DNA of 13,933 nucleotides, taken from positions 1-13,933 of the forward strand of contig DAOTZU010000111.1 of NCBI GenBank assembly GCA_034433995.1. The letters are read 5' to 3'. Shown here in pieces: positions 1-7,019 of this stretch (positions are counted from its first letter, which is position 1; every line of letters starts with the position of its first letter). Under the pieces are notes generated by a model that was given only the letters and a program-made list of their open reading frames with translations, was not told the origin of the DNA and did not search any database. This stretch comes from DAOTZU01 sp034433995. Its GTDB lineage: Bacteria > Chloroflexota > Anaerolineae > UBA1429. The position numbers and the translations under genes are program-made.

Positions 1-1
1 G

Positions 2-337
2 GATATCCTGGGCTATGCGGTGGAGGATTACCTTTCCCGCCTGCCCTTGGCGCGGACGGTGGAGATTCACCTCAGCGGGCCGCGCCCGCACCGCGAGTTG
101 GATGCCCGCCGCCAGGCCCTGGTGAGCGAGAACGCGCAGAGCGTGGCCCATCTCTTGTCCTTCGATGGGCATAACCTGGTGGATGCCCACGAACCGCTGC
201 AAGAGGTGGATTATGCTTTGCTGGAGTGGGCCCTGGCCCGCACAGAGCCCAGGGCGATCTCGCTGGAATACTTTCGCGATCCCGATCTTTTGCGGGGGCA
301 GCTCGTGCGCCTGGGCAAGTTGTTGGGGCGCCGGTAG
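2..337 (+). CDS. DUF692/MNIO-like TIM-barrel protein, C-terminal part (partial)
   Basis: The frame is open to the left edge, so this is the C-terminal 111 residues of a longer protein; the ATG-less GTG at 20 is simply internal. The visible part has a strand reading TVEIHLSG, then LVDAHEPL, a helix DYALLEWAL and a strand AISLEYFRD. This order (IHLxG, then D-x-H, then LE-aromatic near the end) matches the C-terminal half of DUF692 / multinuclear iron-dependent oxidase proteins, in which such His, Asp and Glu residues bind iron. Family members act on peptides or have unknown roles, so no substrate can be proposed. The gene ends 28 bp before the tRNA promoter and no terminator is evident. Another xylose-isomerase-like TIM barrel is the main alternative. 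Confidence 0.55.
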   Translation, partial: DILGYAVEDYLSRLPLARTVEIHLSGPRPHRELDARRQALVSENAQSVAHLLSFDGHNLVDAHEPLQEVDYALLEWALARTEPRAISLEYFRDPDLLRGQLVRLGKLLGRR

Positions 338-364
338 AGGATGCGGCGCAGATTTTCCCACTTT

Positions 365-392
365 TTGACAAACCCCCTTGTTCGGCTATACT
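365..392 (+). promoter_or_regulatory. Sigma70-type promoter of the tRNA-Ala pair
   Basis: A perfect TTGACA (365-370) is separated by 16 bp from TATACT (387-392). Initiation would fall near position 400, about 10 nt before the first tRNA, as expected for a stable-RNA promoter. No other clear promoter lies between here and leuS, so transcription may continue into the leuS leader. Confidence 0.8.
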
Positions 393-409
393 TTCCTTGC
401 AGTGGTCGA

Positions 410-482
410 GGGGCTGTAGCTCAGCTGGGAGAGCGCATCAATCGCACTGATGAGGCCAGGGGTTCGAATCCCCTCAGCTCCA
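410..482 (+). tRNA. tRNA-Ala, anticodon CGC
   Basis: The 73-nt cloverleaf is complete. The acceptor stem GGGGCTG pairs with CAGCTCC (one G-U), followed by discriminator A482. The D stem is GCTC/GAGC, the anticodon stem CATCA/TGATG, and the T stem AGGGG/CCCCT with loop TTCGAAT. The anticodon loop ATCGCAC places CGC at positions 34-36, so the tRNA reads the alanine codon GCG. The 3' CCA is not encoded (the sequence continues CTG), so a CCA-adding enzyme must complete it. Confidence 0.95.
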
Positions 483-509
483 CTGCGCCCTTTACAAGAA
501 CGATGACAT

Positions 510-584
<75 letters not shown>

Positions 585-610
585 TATTCGGCGCTTTGGA
601 TGAGCGCAGC

Positions 611-709
611 ATGAGGCAAAACTCTTTACCGCGCACCGGCGTTGCCACCCTAGGCCTAAGCGGGCTCCCCAGAGGGGGAGCAGGGGCCGGTTGGGAGCAT
701 GTCGCATAG
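611..709 (+). CDS. Possible leader peptide of leuS, 32 codons
   Basis: An ATG at 611, preceded by a weak GGATGAG (598-604), opens 32 codons ending at TAG 707-709. Four are leucine: TTA (626), CTA (650), CTA (656) and CTC (665). TTA and CTA appear scarce in neighbouring genes, which mostly use CTG, CTC and TTG. A ribosome paused at the two CTA codons would cover to about 673 and leave 687-695 free to pair with 746-754, blocking the terminator. A ribosome reaching the stop codon would overlap part of 687-695 and let the terminator form. Four leucines in 32 is only slightly above average, so the ORF may be fortuitous. Confidence 0.3.
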   Translation: MRQNSLPRTGVATLGLSGLPRGGAGAGWEHVA

Positions 710-734
710 GTAGTTTCGCAACAGGGGATTTTTC

Positions 735-775
735 AGAGGGCCGCACCCAACCGGGGGTTGAGGCCCTCTTTTATT
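735..775 (+). terminator. Rho-independent terminator/attenuator before leuS
   Basis: AGAGGGCC (735-742) pairs with GGCCCTCT (762-769), and an inner stem CAACC (748-752) pairs with GGTTG (756-760). The 3' arm runs into TTTTATT. It either ends the tRNA transcript or, since no separate leuS promoter is visible behind it, controls read-through into leuS. Confidence 0.75.
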
Positions 776-845
776 GTGGGAACTGTCCGGACCGCACCCA
801 TGGAGCGCGCCCCGGCCGCCCCAGTTGAGCCATGAGGAGGACACG

Positions 846-3665
846 ATGACCAGCACGGAACAGGCGCCCAAGTATCAGCCCCAGGAGATCGAGGCAAAAT
901 GGAAGCGGCGTTGGGAGGAGACCGGCCTGTACAAGACCGTCGAGGATCCTTCGCGCCCAAAACATTATGCCCTCACCATGTTGCCCTACACCTCCGGCGA
1001 TCTGCACATCGGCCACTGGTACGCCATGGCCCCCTCCGATGCCAAGGCGCGCTTTATGCGCATGAACGGCTACAACACCTTTTTCCCCATAGGCTTTGAT
1101 GCCTTTGGCCTGCCCGCCGAGAACGCGGCCATCCAGCGGGGCATCCATCCCAAAAAGTGGACCATGGATAACATCGAGCGCATGCGCAAGCAGCTCAAGA
1201 GCATGGGTGCCATGTGGGCTTGGGATCGCGAGGTGATCACCTGCCTGCCCGAATATTACAAGTGGACCCAATGGTTCTTCCTAAAGTTCTATGAGCATGG
1301 CCTGGCCTATCGCAAAAAGGCGCCGGTGGATTTCTGCCCCAAATGCAACACCACCCTGGCCCGCGAGCAGGTGTGGGGCGAGGATCGCCATTGCGAGCGC
1401 TGCGGCACGCCGGTCATCAAAAAGGACCTGGAGCAATGGTTCTTTCGCCTCTCCAACTATGCGGAGGAGCTCCTGGAGGGCCTGAACAAGATCGAGTGGC
1501 CCGAACGGGTCAAGACCATGCAACGCAACTGGATCGGCCGCAGTGAGGGCGCCCAGGTGTTCTTTCATTCCGAGCTGGGCGATCCCATCGAGATCTTTAC
1601 CACCCGCCCCGATACCCTTTGGGGGGCGACTTTCATGGTCCTGGCGCCGGAACATCCCTTGGTGGAAAAGTTGACCAGCCCCGAATGCCGCGAGGCCGTG
1701 GCCGCGTACCAATATCAGGCGGCGCGGCAGAGCGAGATCGAGCGCCTCTCCACGGAGAAGGTGAAAACCGGCGTCTTTATCGGCGCCTATGCCATCAACC
1801 CGGTCAACGGGGCGCGCATCCCCATCTGGATCGCCGATTATGTGATGATGACCTATGGCACCGGGGCCATCATGGCCGTCCCCGCCCACGATGAGCGCGA
1901 TTTTGCCTTTGCCATCAAGTACGGCCTGCCCATCATCCCGGTGATCGAGCGGGTGGATGGCCGGGCCAAAAGCCTGGTGCTCCGCGAATCGGTGACGCCG
2001 GGGTTTGCGGCTGCGTTGGCGGCCGCTGGCATCGCCGCCGAGGAGGACGAGGCTTTTTGGCGGGTCTCTTTGCAGGGCGAGGAGCAGATCAACCGCTACG
2101 TGGCGCTGGTGCGGGAGCATCTGCGCCAGGGCTATTGGGTGGATGTGGTGGGCGCCAAGTGGCTGTTCATCTTTAAGGATGACGTCATGAGCCTGGATTC
2201 GCCCGCCGCCGACGCTGCCATCCTGGCCCGCTGTCAACAGTTGGTGGCCGGGGCCGGCGAGGCCTTTGCGGGCGTGCGTGCGGCGCGCACCACCATGGAG
2301 CTGCTCTATGGCGTGCCGTGGTACCGGGATGTGCTCTTTCATGCCGAATATGGCACCATGATCAACTCGGGCCCGTTCACGGGCACCCCCGGAGATAAGG
2401 CCAAGGCCGCCGTGACCCAGTGGCTGGCCGAGCAGAAGCTGGGCGGGTTCCAGGTGAACTATCGTCTGCGCGATTGGCTGATTAGTCGGCAGCGGTATTG
2501 GGGCGCGCCCATCCCCATCGTCTACTGCGGGAAATGCGGCATCGTGCCCGTGCCTTACGAGGACCTGCCGGTGCTCTTGCCCGACGATGCCGAGTTCATG
2601 CCCACCGGTGAATCGCCCCTCAAGTACCATCAGGGCTTTTTGAACACCACTTGTCCCCGGTGCGGCGGGCCGGCCCAGCGCGAGACGGATACCATGGACA
2701 CCTTTATGTGCTCCTCCTGGTATCACTATGCCTATGTCAGCCCCTATTACCAGGGAGATGTGCCCTTTGATCCGGAGAAGGGCAAGTATTGGCTGCCGGT
2801 GGACCAATACACGGGCGGCATCGAGCACGCCACCATGCACTTGATCTACACCCGCTTTTTCACCAAGGCCCTGCGGGATATCGGCTTGGTGGATTTCGAT
2901 GAGCCGATGCTGCGCCTCTTTACCCAGGGGATCATCCTGGGCGAGGATAATGAGAAGATGAGCAAATCCCGGGGGAATGTGGTCAATCCCGACGAGTATG
3001 TGGCCACCCTGGGCGCCGACGCCGTGCGCGCCTTTTTGATGTTCATCGGCCCCTGGGAATTGGGCGGCAGCTGGAGCTCCACGGGCATCGAGGGGATCTA
3101 TCGCTTCATCAACCGCATCTGGAGCGTGGTGCTGGAGGGCCGCGAGGCCCCCGATGGCGCGCCCGCGGCCGCCGAGCTGGCTGACCTGCGCCGCATCACC
3201 CACAAGACCATCAAGCGGGTGACGGAAGATCTCACCGTCTTCAAGTTCAACACCGCGCTGGCCGCGTTGATGGAGTTCAACAACTATCTCATCAAGGCCA
3301 AAGCCACCAACGTTTACGGTAGCGAGCCTTGGAACGAGGCGATCCGCACGCTGATCCTCCTCATCGCGCCCATGATGCCTTATCTGGCCGAGGAGCTGTG
3401 GGAGCGGATCGGCGGCGAATACAGCGTGCACACCCAGCGTTGGCCGCGCTATGATGCCAACCTGGCCGCCGACGCCTTGGTGACCCTGGTGGTGCAGGTG
3501 AACGGCAAGGTGCGGGCGCGCTGCGAGGTGCCGGCGGATATCGCCGAGGAGGAGGCCAAGGCCATGGCCCTGGCCCAAGAGAACGTACAGCGCCACCTGC
3601 AGGGGAAGCAGGTGCAGCAGGTTGTCTATGTGCCGGGACGGTTGGTGAGCATCGTCGCGCGGTGA
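846..3665 (+). CDS. leuS: Leucyl-tRNA synthetase
   Basis: Class I cytoplasmic enzyme that charges tRNA-Leu with leucine using ATP. The ATG at 846 is chosen over an in-frame upstream start at 774 because GAGGAGG (834-840) sits 5 nt before it and homology begins there. The 939 residues show HIGH (54-57), a zinc module CPKC...CERC (C164, C167, C183, C186), and the CP1 editing domain with TTRPDT (252-257) and AHDERD (347-352). They also show a second Cys pair set (C561, C564, C603, C606), DTMDTF near 615-620, and KMSKS (704-708). The C-terminal domain VQVNGKVR follows the anticodon-binding helices. The stretch 370-500 is unusually long: about 140 residues separate VIERVDG from MINSGPF, where bacterial enzymes usually have about 25-30. 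A strong terminator follows. Confidence 0.97.
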   Translation: MTSTEQAPKYQPQEIEAKWKRRWEETGLYKTVEDPSRPKHYALTMLPYTSGDLHIGHWYAMAPSDAKARFMRMNGYNTFFPIGFDAFGLPAENAAIQRGIHPKKWTMDNIERMRKQLKSMGAMWAWDREVITCLPEYYKWTQWFFLKFYEHGLAYRKKAPVDFCPKCNTTLAREQVWGEDRHCERCGTPVIKKDLEQWFFRLSNYAEELLEGLNKIEWPERVKTMQRNWIGRSEGAQVFFHSELGDPIEIFTTRPDTLWGATFMVLAPEHPLVEKLTSPECREAVAAYQYQAARQSEIERLSTEKVKTGVFIGAYAINPVNGARIPIWIADYVMMTYGTGAIMAVPAHDERDFAFAIKYGLPIIPVIERVDGRAKSLVLRESVTPGFAAALAAAGIAAEEDEAFWRVSLQGEEQINRYVALVREHLRQGYWVDVVGAKWLFIFKDDVMSLDSPAADAAILARCQQLVAGAGEAFAGVRAARTTMELLYGVPWYRDVLFHAEYGTMINSGPFTGTPGDKAKAAVTQWLAEQKLGGFQVNYRLRDWLISRQRYWGAPIPIVYCGKCGIVPVPYEDLPVLLPDDAEFMPTGESPLKYHQGFLNTTCPRCGGPAQRETDTMDTFMCSSWYHYAYVSPYYQGDVPFDPEKGKYWLPVDQYTGGIEHATMHLIYTRFFTKALRDIGLVDFDEPMLRLFTQGIILGEDNEKMSKSRGNVVNPDEYVATLGADAVRAFLMFIGPWELGGSWSSTGIEGIYRFINRIWSVVLEGREAPDGAPAAAELADLRRITHKTIKRVTEDLTVFKFNTALAALMEFNNYLIKAKATNVYGSEPWNEAIRTLILLIAPMMPYLAEELWERIGGEYSVHTQRWPRYDANLAADALVTLVVQVNGKVRARCEVPADIAEEEAKAMALAQENVQRHLQGKQVQQVVYVPGRLVSIVAR

Positions 3666-3676
3666 GTCAGACGCAA

Positions 3677-3715
3677 ACGAGGCGATCAGGGGAACCCGAT
3701 CGCCTCGTGCTTTTT
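3677..3715 (+). terminator. leuS terminator
   Basis: A perfect 11-bp stem, ACGAGGCGATC (3677-3687) with GATCGCCTCGT (3698-3708), has a 10-nt loop and is followed by GCTTTTT. It lies 12 bp after the leuS stop. On the minus strand the T run is poor (GTTTG), so it may only partly serve the convergent slyD. Confidence 0.9.
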
Positions 3716-3743
3716 GGCTGATGGTTATCCAGATGTCCGCTGC

Positions 3744-4265
3744 CTAGCCGTTGCAGCAGCCCTCGTCATCCTCTTCGCAGCTCCCGCCGCAGCCGCTGCA
3801 GGCGGAGCAACCGCCGCCCAGTTCGTCTGGCGAGGCCTCGCGCAGGTCGGCGATCTTGACATGGAAGTAGAGGGTCTCGCCCGCCAGGGGATGGTTGAGG
3901 TCCACCACCACCTGATCATCCTCCAGGCTGTGGATGTACACGATGACCACCTGCCCCGTGTCGGTGCGCATGCGAAAGCCCATCCCCGGCTCCAAGACGA
4001 TATCGGCGGGAAAGATGGAGCGAGGCAGGGTCTCCAGGAGCTCCGAATCAAACTCTCCATAGCCATCGGCCGGCGCGACGACCACGTCCTTCTCCTCGCC
4101 CAAGGCCATGCCGTAGAGCTCCCGTTCCAGGCCGGGGATGATCTGGCCCTGTCCCTGGATAAAGACCAAAGGCTCCCGACCTTCCGATGTATCTACGATC
4201 TGGCCGTCGGCCAGGCGCAGCGTGTAATCCAAGCTAACGGCCATGTTGTCCTGTACTGTTAACAT
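3744..4265 (-). CDS. slyD: SlyD-type FKBP peptidyl-prolyl isomerase with Cys-rich metal-binding tail
   Basis: Cytoplasmic prolyl cis-trans isomerase and chaperone of the SlyD branch of FKBPs, 173 residues. The start matches the family (short VQDNMAVSLDYTL strand, then LADGQIVDTS). The FKBP core motif GQGQIIPGLE and the GYGEFD segment are followed by the insert-in-flap chaperone domain, about residues 70-130. The last 24 residues form a tail with six cysteines (C153, C156, C159, C163, C170, C171) and an acidic EEDDE patch. Enterobacterial SlyD tails bind nickel with many histidines as well as cysteines; this one has no histidine, so its metal preference may differ. The gene is convergent with leuS and divergent from the lyase gene at 4499. 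Its Shine-Dalgarno is weak (a GAAAGAAGAG tract upstream). Confidence 0.92.
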   Translation of the reverse strand: MLTVQDNMAVSLDYTLRLADGQIVDTSEGREPLVFIQGQGQIIPGLERELYGMALGEEKDVVVAPADGYGEFDSELLETLPRSIFPADIVLEPGMGFRMRTDTGQVVIVYIHSLEDDQVVVDLNHPLAGETLYFHVKIADLREASPDELGGGCSACSGCGGSCEEDDEGCCNG

Positions 4266-4311
4266 CTTACTCTTCTTTCCGATCCACTTCAGGATCCCTG
4301 ATAAAAATATA

Positions 4312-4325
4312 AGCCCTCTTGGGCT
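4312..4325 (-). promoter_or_regulatory. Hairpin at the 5' end of the slyD transcript
   Basis: Read on the minus strand, AGCCC-AAGA-GGGCT is followed by TATATTTTTAT. It lies right after the expected slyD start site. It could stabilise the 5' end or act as a weak intrinsic terminator; the 5-bp stem is short. Confidence 0.35.
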
Positions 4326-4333
4326 ACAAACCC

Positions 4334-4362
4334 ATTATACCACAGAATTGCGCCCCGTCCAA
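4334..4362 (-). promoter_or_regulatory. slyD promoter
   Basis: On the minus strand, TTGGAC (4362-4357) is spaced 17 bp from a perfect TATAAT (4339-4334). The expected start near 4327 leaves a leader of about 60 nt. The box lies back to back with the promoter for the lyase gene, 12 bp apart. Confidence 0.65.
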
Positions 4363-4374
4363 TTCGCGCAATCC

Positions 4375-4403
4375 TTGAATGGGGCGGCGAGTTGGTGTAC
4401 AAT
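4375..4403 (+). promoter_or_regulatory. Promoter of the DHDPS-family gene
   Basis: TTGAAT (4375-4380) and TACAAT (4398-4403) are spaced by 17 bp. Initiation near 4410 gives a leader of about 90 nt before the ATG at 4499. It is divergent from the slyD promoter. Confidence 0.65.
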
Positions 4404-4498
4404 GGCTAGGCGCAACAAAACCGGGCCCCTGAGCGCCGGCGGACGGCTACAGGGTTACAGGCCGAAGGTTGCACATCAAGCACAAGGAGAGACTCGAC

Positions 4499-5389
4499 AT
4501 GACCAAGGAAATTCGAGGCATCATCGTCCCCGTGGTGACGCCATTTCACCCGGATGAGTCGCTGAACGAGCCGGCTTTGCGCCAGATCGTCAACTACCTG
4601 CTCGCCCATGGCGTCCACGGCCTGTTCCCCTGCGGCAGCCAGAGCGAATTCTTTGCCCTGACCACCGAGGAAAAGAAGCGCGTGATGGATCTCGTCATCG
4701 AGGAGACCCGGGGCCGCGCCTTTGTGATGCCCAACACGGGAGCAGTGACCACCCGCGAGAGCGTGGAGCTGAGCCGCTACGCCCAGGCAGCGGGGGCCGA
4801 TGCCATCTCGGTGATCACCCCTTATTTCATCAAGCCCTCGGTGGAGGAGCTACGCCAACACTTTTTACGCATCGCCGAGGCGGTGAGCCTGCCCATCCTG
4901 GCCTACAATAACCCTGATCGCACCGGCGTGCCCATCCCGCCCGCGCTGATGGCCACGCTGGCCCGGGAGGCGCCCCACATCGTGGGGATCAAGGATTCCA
5001 GCGGCGATTTGACCAACACCTTGGCCTATATCGAGCAATGTCCGCCGGGGTTTCGCACCTTCATGGGGCGCGATACCCTGATCTATGCCGCCCTCTGCTG
5101 TGGCTGCCACGGGGCGGTGGCCGCCACGGCCAATGTGGCGCCGGAGCTGGTGGTGGGCATCTATGAGGCCTTCCGGGCCGGCGATCACGCCTTGGCCCTG
5201 GAACGGCAGCGCCGGCTGGCCCCCTTGCGCCATGCCTTTAGCTTGGGGTCTTTTCCGGTGGTGGTGAAGGAGGCCCTGAATTTGCTGGGTCTGCCCGCCG
5301 GGCCGGCCCGGGCGCCCATCGCCTCCCTGGGTGGCGCGGCGCGGGAGAAGCTGGTGGCCATCCTGCGCGAGCTGGGCAAGCTCAGTTAG
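4499..5389 (+). CDS. DHDPS/N-acetylneuraminate lyase family aldolase, substrate uncertain
   Basis: A 296-residue class I aldolase of the DapA/NanA TIM-barrel family, which forms a Schiff base with pyruvate-type substrates. The start at 4499 has AAGGAG (4484-4489) 9 nt before it. The Schiff-base lysine is K165 (GIKDSSGD) and the catalytic tyrosine Y136 (YNNPDRTG, with the conserved Arg). The loop that reads GTTGE in authentic DHDPS is GSQSE here (46-50), and the tyrosine of the TPYY motif is F110 (TPYF). E. coli DapA needs that Thr-Tyr relay, so this is more likely a paralogue acting on a sugar acid or other 2-keto acid than the lysine-pathway enzyme. It stands alone between divergent and convergent neighbours, so context gives no substrate. 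Confidence 0.85.
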   Translation: MTKEIRGIIVPVVTPFHPDESLNEPALRQIVNYLLAHGVHGLFPCGSQSEFFALTTEEKKRVMDLVIEETRGRAFVMPNTGAVTTRESVELSRYAQAAGADAISVITPYFIKPSVEELRQHFLRIAEAVSLPILAYNNPDRTGVPIPPALMATLAREAPHIVGIKDSSGDLTNTLAYIEQCPPGFRTFMGRDTLIYAALCCGCHGAVAATANVAPELVVGIYEAFRAGDHALALERQRRLAPLRHAFSLGSFPVVVKEALNLLGLPAGPARAPIASLGGAAREKLVAILRELGKLS

Positions 5390-5410
5390 CTCTGGGCGCC
5401 AGCTGGCGGC

Positions 5411-6202
5411 TCAGACGCCCTCGGTGGCCAGGGCGCGCAGGCGCAGGATGATCCACAGGCTGAAAACGGCCAGGAGGGCGTTCACCGCCTCGGCAAGGCC
5501 AAAGCCGACCAGGCGGGCCAGGCCCGGCACGATCACCGCCACAGAGAGGTGATACAATACGGCCAGGGCGAACCAGCGCTTCTGGCCCGCAACGTGGTTC
5601 TCCAGCACCAGGAGGGACCAGGCTACCTGGTGGGGCAGGGCCAGGACCCGTTCCAGGGCCACCACCAGAGGTTGATCCCAAGTGGTGCTCACAATGGCCT
5701 GCAGCGCTTCTTTGAGGGCCGGGCTGGCCTCGGCGCCGAGGGATTGGAGCAAGAGATCAAGGTTGAGCTGGCTGAGGACGAGGTAGGCCAGGAAATAGAC
5801 AAAGGTCAAACCGGCGATGAGCAGCATGGTCTCGACGGCGCCGTGGCCCAGGCCGTACATCACGCCGTTGGTCCAGGTGAGCTTGAACCCCCCGCGGGGA
5901 AAGAGATAGCGATAGCCCCACCAGCGTCCGGTTTCTTCGATCAGGCTGGTCAGGAAGGCCAAGGCCAACAGCCAAAAGAAGGCTCCCGTGGCAGTGGGCA
6001 GCCGGGGTTCCACCACGGTATCCAGATAGACGCTCAGCGGGAGCCAGGTGAAGAGCTGAAAAAGGGCAAAGACCAGCACGCCGTAGGCAAAGAGCTGCCA
6101 ATGGGCTCCTGTGCGCCGCCGATAGTAGAGGGCGGCGGCGATGGGATATCCTACCTGGATCAACAGCGAGACCACAAAGGCCACAACGGTGCTCGGCTTC
6201 AC
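5411..6202 (-). CDS. YhfC-family integral membrane protein, putative intramembrane metalloprotease
   Basis: A 263-residue polytopic membrane protein with about seven hydrophobic segments. The GTG at 6202 is preferred over an ATG at 6271 because AGGAGG (6211-6206) lies just before it and the promoter at 6233-6261 lies between the two. Motifs match the YhfC (DUF2324) putative membrane peptidases: EETGRW (89-94) in one helix, then GLGHGAVE (117-124), and C-terminal ALPHQVAW and LYHLSVAV each contributing a membrane His. Glu and His residues in separate helices recall the CPBP/Abi protease arrangement. The substrate is unknown. The gene is convergent with the lyase gene, 21 bp away, without a clear terminator. 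Confidence 0.75.
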   Translation of the reverse strand: MKPSTVVAFVVSLLIQVGYPIAAALYYRRRTGAHWQLFAYGVLVFALFQLFTWLPLSVYLDTVVEPRLPTATGAFFWLLALAFLTSLIEETGRWWGYRYLFPRGGFKLTWTNGVMYGLGHGAVETMLLIAGLTFVYFLAYLVLSQLNLDLLLQSLGAEASPALKEALQAIVSTTWDQPLVVALERVLALPHQVAWSLLVLENHVAGQKRWFALAVLYHLSVAVIVPGLARLVGFGLAEAVNALLAVFSLWIILRLRALATEGV

Positions 6203-6232
6203 GCTCCTCCTATCCCCCCGAGGGATGGCCTC

Positions 6233-6261
6233 ATTATACCCGTTGTATGCCCTCGGCCCAA
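6233..6261 (-). promoter_or_regulatory. Promoter of the YhfC-family gene
   Basis: On the minus strand, TTGGGC (6261-6256), a 17-bp spacer and a perfect TATAAT (6238-6233). The start near 6226 gives a leader of about 24 nt to the GTG codon. Confidence 0.6.
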
Positions 6262-6314
6262 GCGGGCGCAATGCCCCTACCTGGGAGGGCGGATTCGGCC
6301 CTTGGGGCGGGTGG

Positions 6315-6323
6315 TGCTATAAT
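6315..6323 (+). promoter_or_regulatory. Extended -10 promoter of the small-ORF/VanZ unit
   Basis: TGCTATAAT (6315-6323) is a perfect extended -10 element. The -35 region (TTCGGC at 6294-6299, 18-bp spacer) is weak, as is common with extended -10 promoters. Initiation near 6330 is 24-36 nt before the small ORF. Confidence 0.6.
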
Positions 6324-6365
6324 GGCCCCATCGGTTTTGGCGCAATGTAAGGGATGGGACCGGCT

Positions 6366-6527
6366 ATGGGCGACGGGACGCGGCTTATCTTTTGGATCGA
6401 CGTGGCGATCTTGCTGATCCTCTCGGCGTTGGTCATCACCGGCCAGTGGGATTTCGTCATCGCCCTTTTTTTGGCGTTGATCTTTCTCAACGTCTTTGAC
6501 CGCTGGCGCAGCCGTCGCTGGCGCTGA
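6366..6527 (+). CDS. Small two-helix membrane protein, 53 residues
   Basis: A short ORF starts at ATG 6366, or 12 bp earlier at in-frame ATG 6354; a stop at 6348 bounds it upstream. Two hydrophobic stretches are visible, IFWIDVAILLILSALVITG and FVIALFLALIFLNVF, joined by a short polar turn, and the protein ends in the basic tail DRWRSRRWR. By the positive-inside rule this suggests an N-in/C-in hairpin. I recognise no family. It follows a good extended -10 promoter and lies 28 bp before the VanZ-like gene, so the two are probably co-transcribed. The translation signal is only a purine-rich GGGATGGGA. Confidence 0.6.
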   Translation: MGDGTRLIFWIDVAILLILSALVITGQWDFVIALFLALIFLNVFDRWRSRRWR

Positions 6528-6555
6528 GCATCCCCTTTTGCTGAGGTCAAACGTC

Positions 6556-7017
6556 ATGGCCCAAACCTGCGCCAGGTCTTGCCCACGGGGAAACGCCCTC
6601 CGTCGCCGGCTGGGGAGCATTGTCGGCGAATGGCTGCCCTTGGTGGTCTGGATGGCGGTGATCTATTGGCTTTCGGACCAGCCCAAGCTGCCCCATCCGG
6701 CGAGAAAGTTGGGCCTCTCGGATTATCTTTTTGATTACAGTTCCCACGCTTTCACCTTTGGCCTCTTGACCTGGCTGGCTTGGCGGGTGCTCCGGGGGGC
6801 GCTTTCCCCCTTACCTTGGGCCCGGCGCTCCTGGGCCCTGGGGCTGGCGGGCGTCTTTGCCGCCCTGTACGCCCTCTTGGACGAGATCCATCAGATGTTT
6901 GTTCCCGGTCGTTGGGCCAGCCCCAAAGATTGGGCGGCGGACATGGTGGGCGTGGCGCTTGCGCTGGGCTTGCTCGCCCTCTTGGAAATTGGCCCCAGGC
7001 GCGGCGCCAAGGGTTGA
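6556..7017 (+). CDS. VanZ-like family membrane protein
   Basis: A 153-residue membrane protein of the VanZ-like family. Start at 6556 is preferred over 6496, which would overlap the small ORF. A helix at 26-39 ends in the family motif YWLSDQP (37-43). It is followed by SSHAFTFGLL (H64 in the second helix), a third helix with LLDEIHQMFVPGRW (107-120), and a last helix beginning DWAADMVG (125-132). The D-E-x-x-Q-x-x-x-P-G-R signature is typical. VanZ of enterococci gives low teicoplanin resistance, but most chromosomal relatives have no known role. The basic N terminus lies before the first helix. The gene is convergent with the pseudouridine synthase gene, 2 bp apart. Confidence 0.85.
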   Translation: MAQTCARSCPRGNALRRRLGSIVGEWLPLVVWMAVIYWLSDQPKLPHPARKLGLSDYLFDYSSHAFTFGLLTWLAWRVLRGALSPLPWARRSWALGLAGVFAALYALLDEIHQMFVPGRWASPKDWAADMVGVALALGLLALLEIGPRRGAKG

Positions 7018-7019
7018 GT

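Noticed and set aside
641..655. T-box-like string AGGGTGGCAACG on the minus strand in the leuS leader
   Set aside because: It matches the T-box core only partly and is on the wrong strand for leuS; no minus-strand gene follows it.
774..845. Upstream in-frame start for leuS adding 24 residues
   Set aside because: The strong GAGGAGG precedes the ATG at 846, LeuRS homology starts there, and the extra peptide would begin inside the terminator.
1281..3596. A 771-codon open frame on the minus strand opposite leuS
   Set aside because: The plus strand encodes an intact LeuRS with all signature motifs. The antisense translation is rich in His, Gly and Leu repeats typical of the shadow of a GC-rich gene and has no recognisable family.
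5398..5407. GCCAGCTGGC palindrome between convergent genes
   Set aside because: A 10-bp palindrome without a loop or T run is too short to call a terminator in GC-rich DNA.
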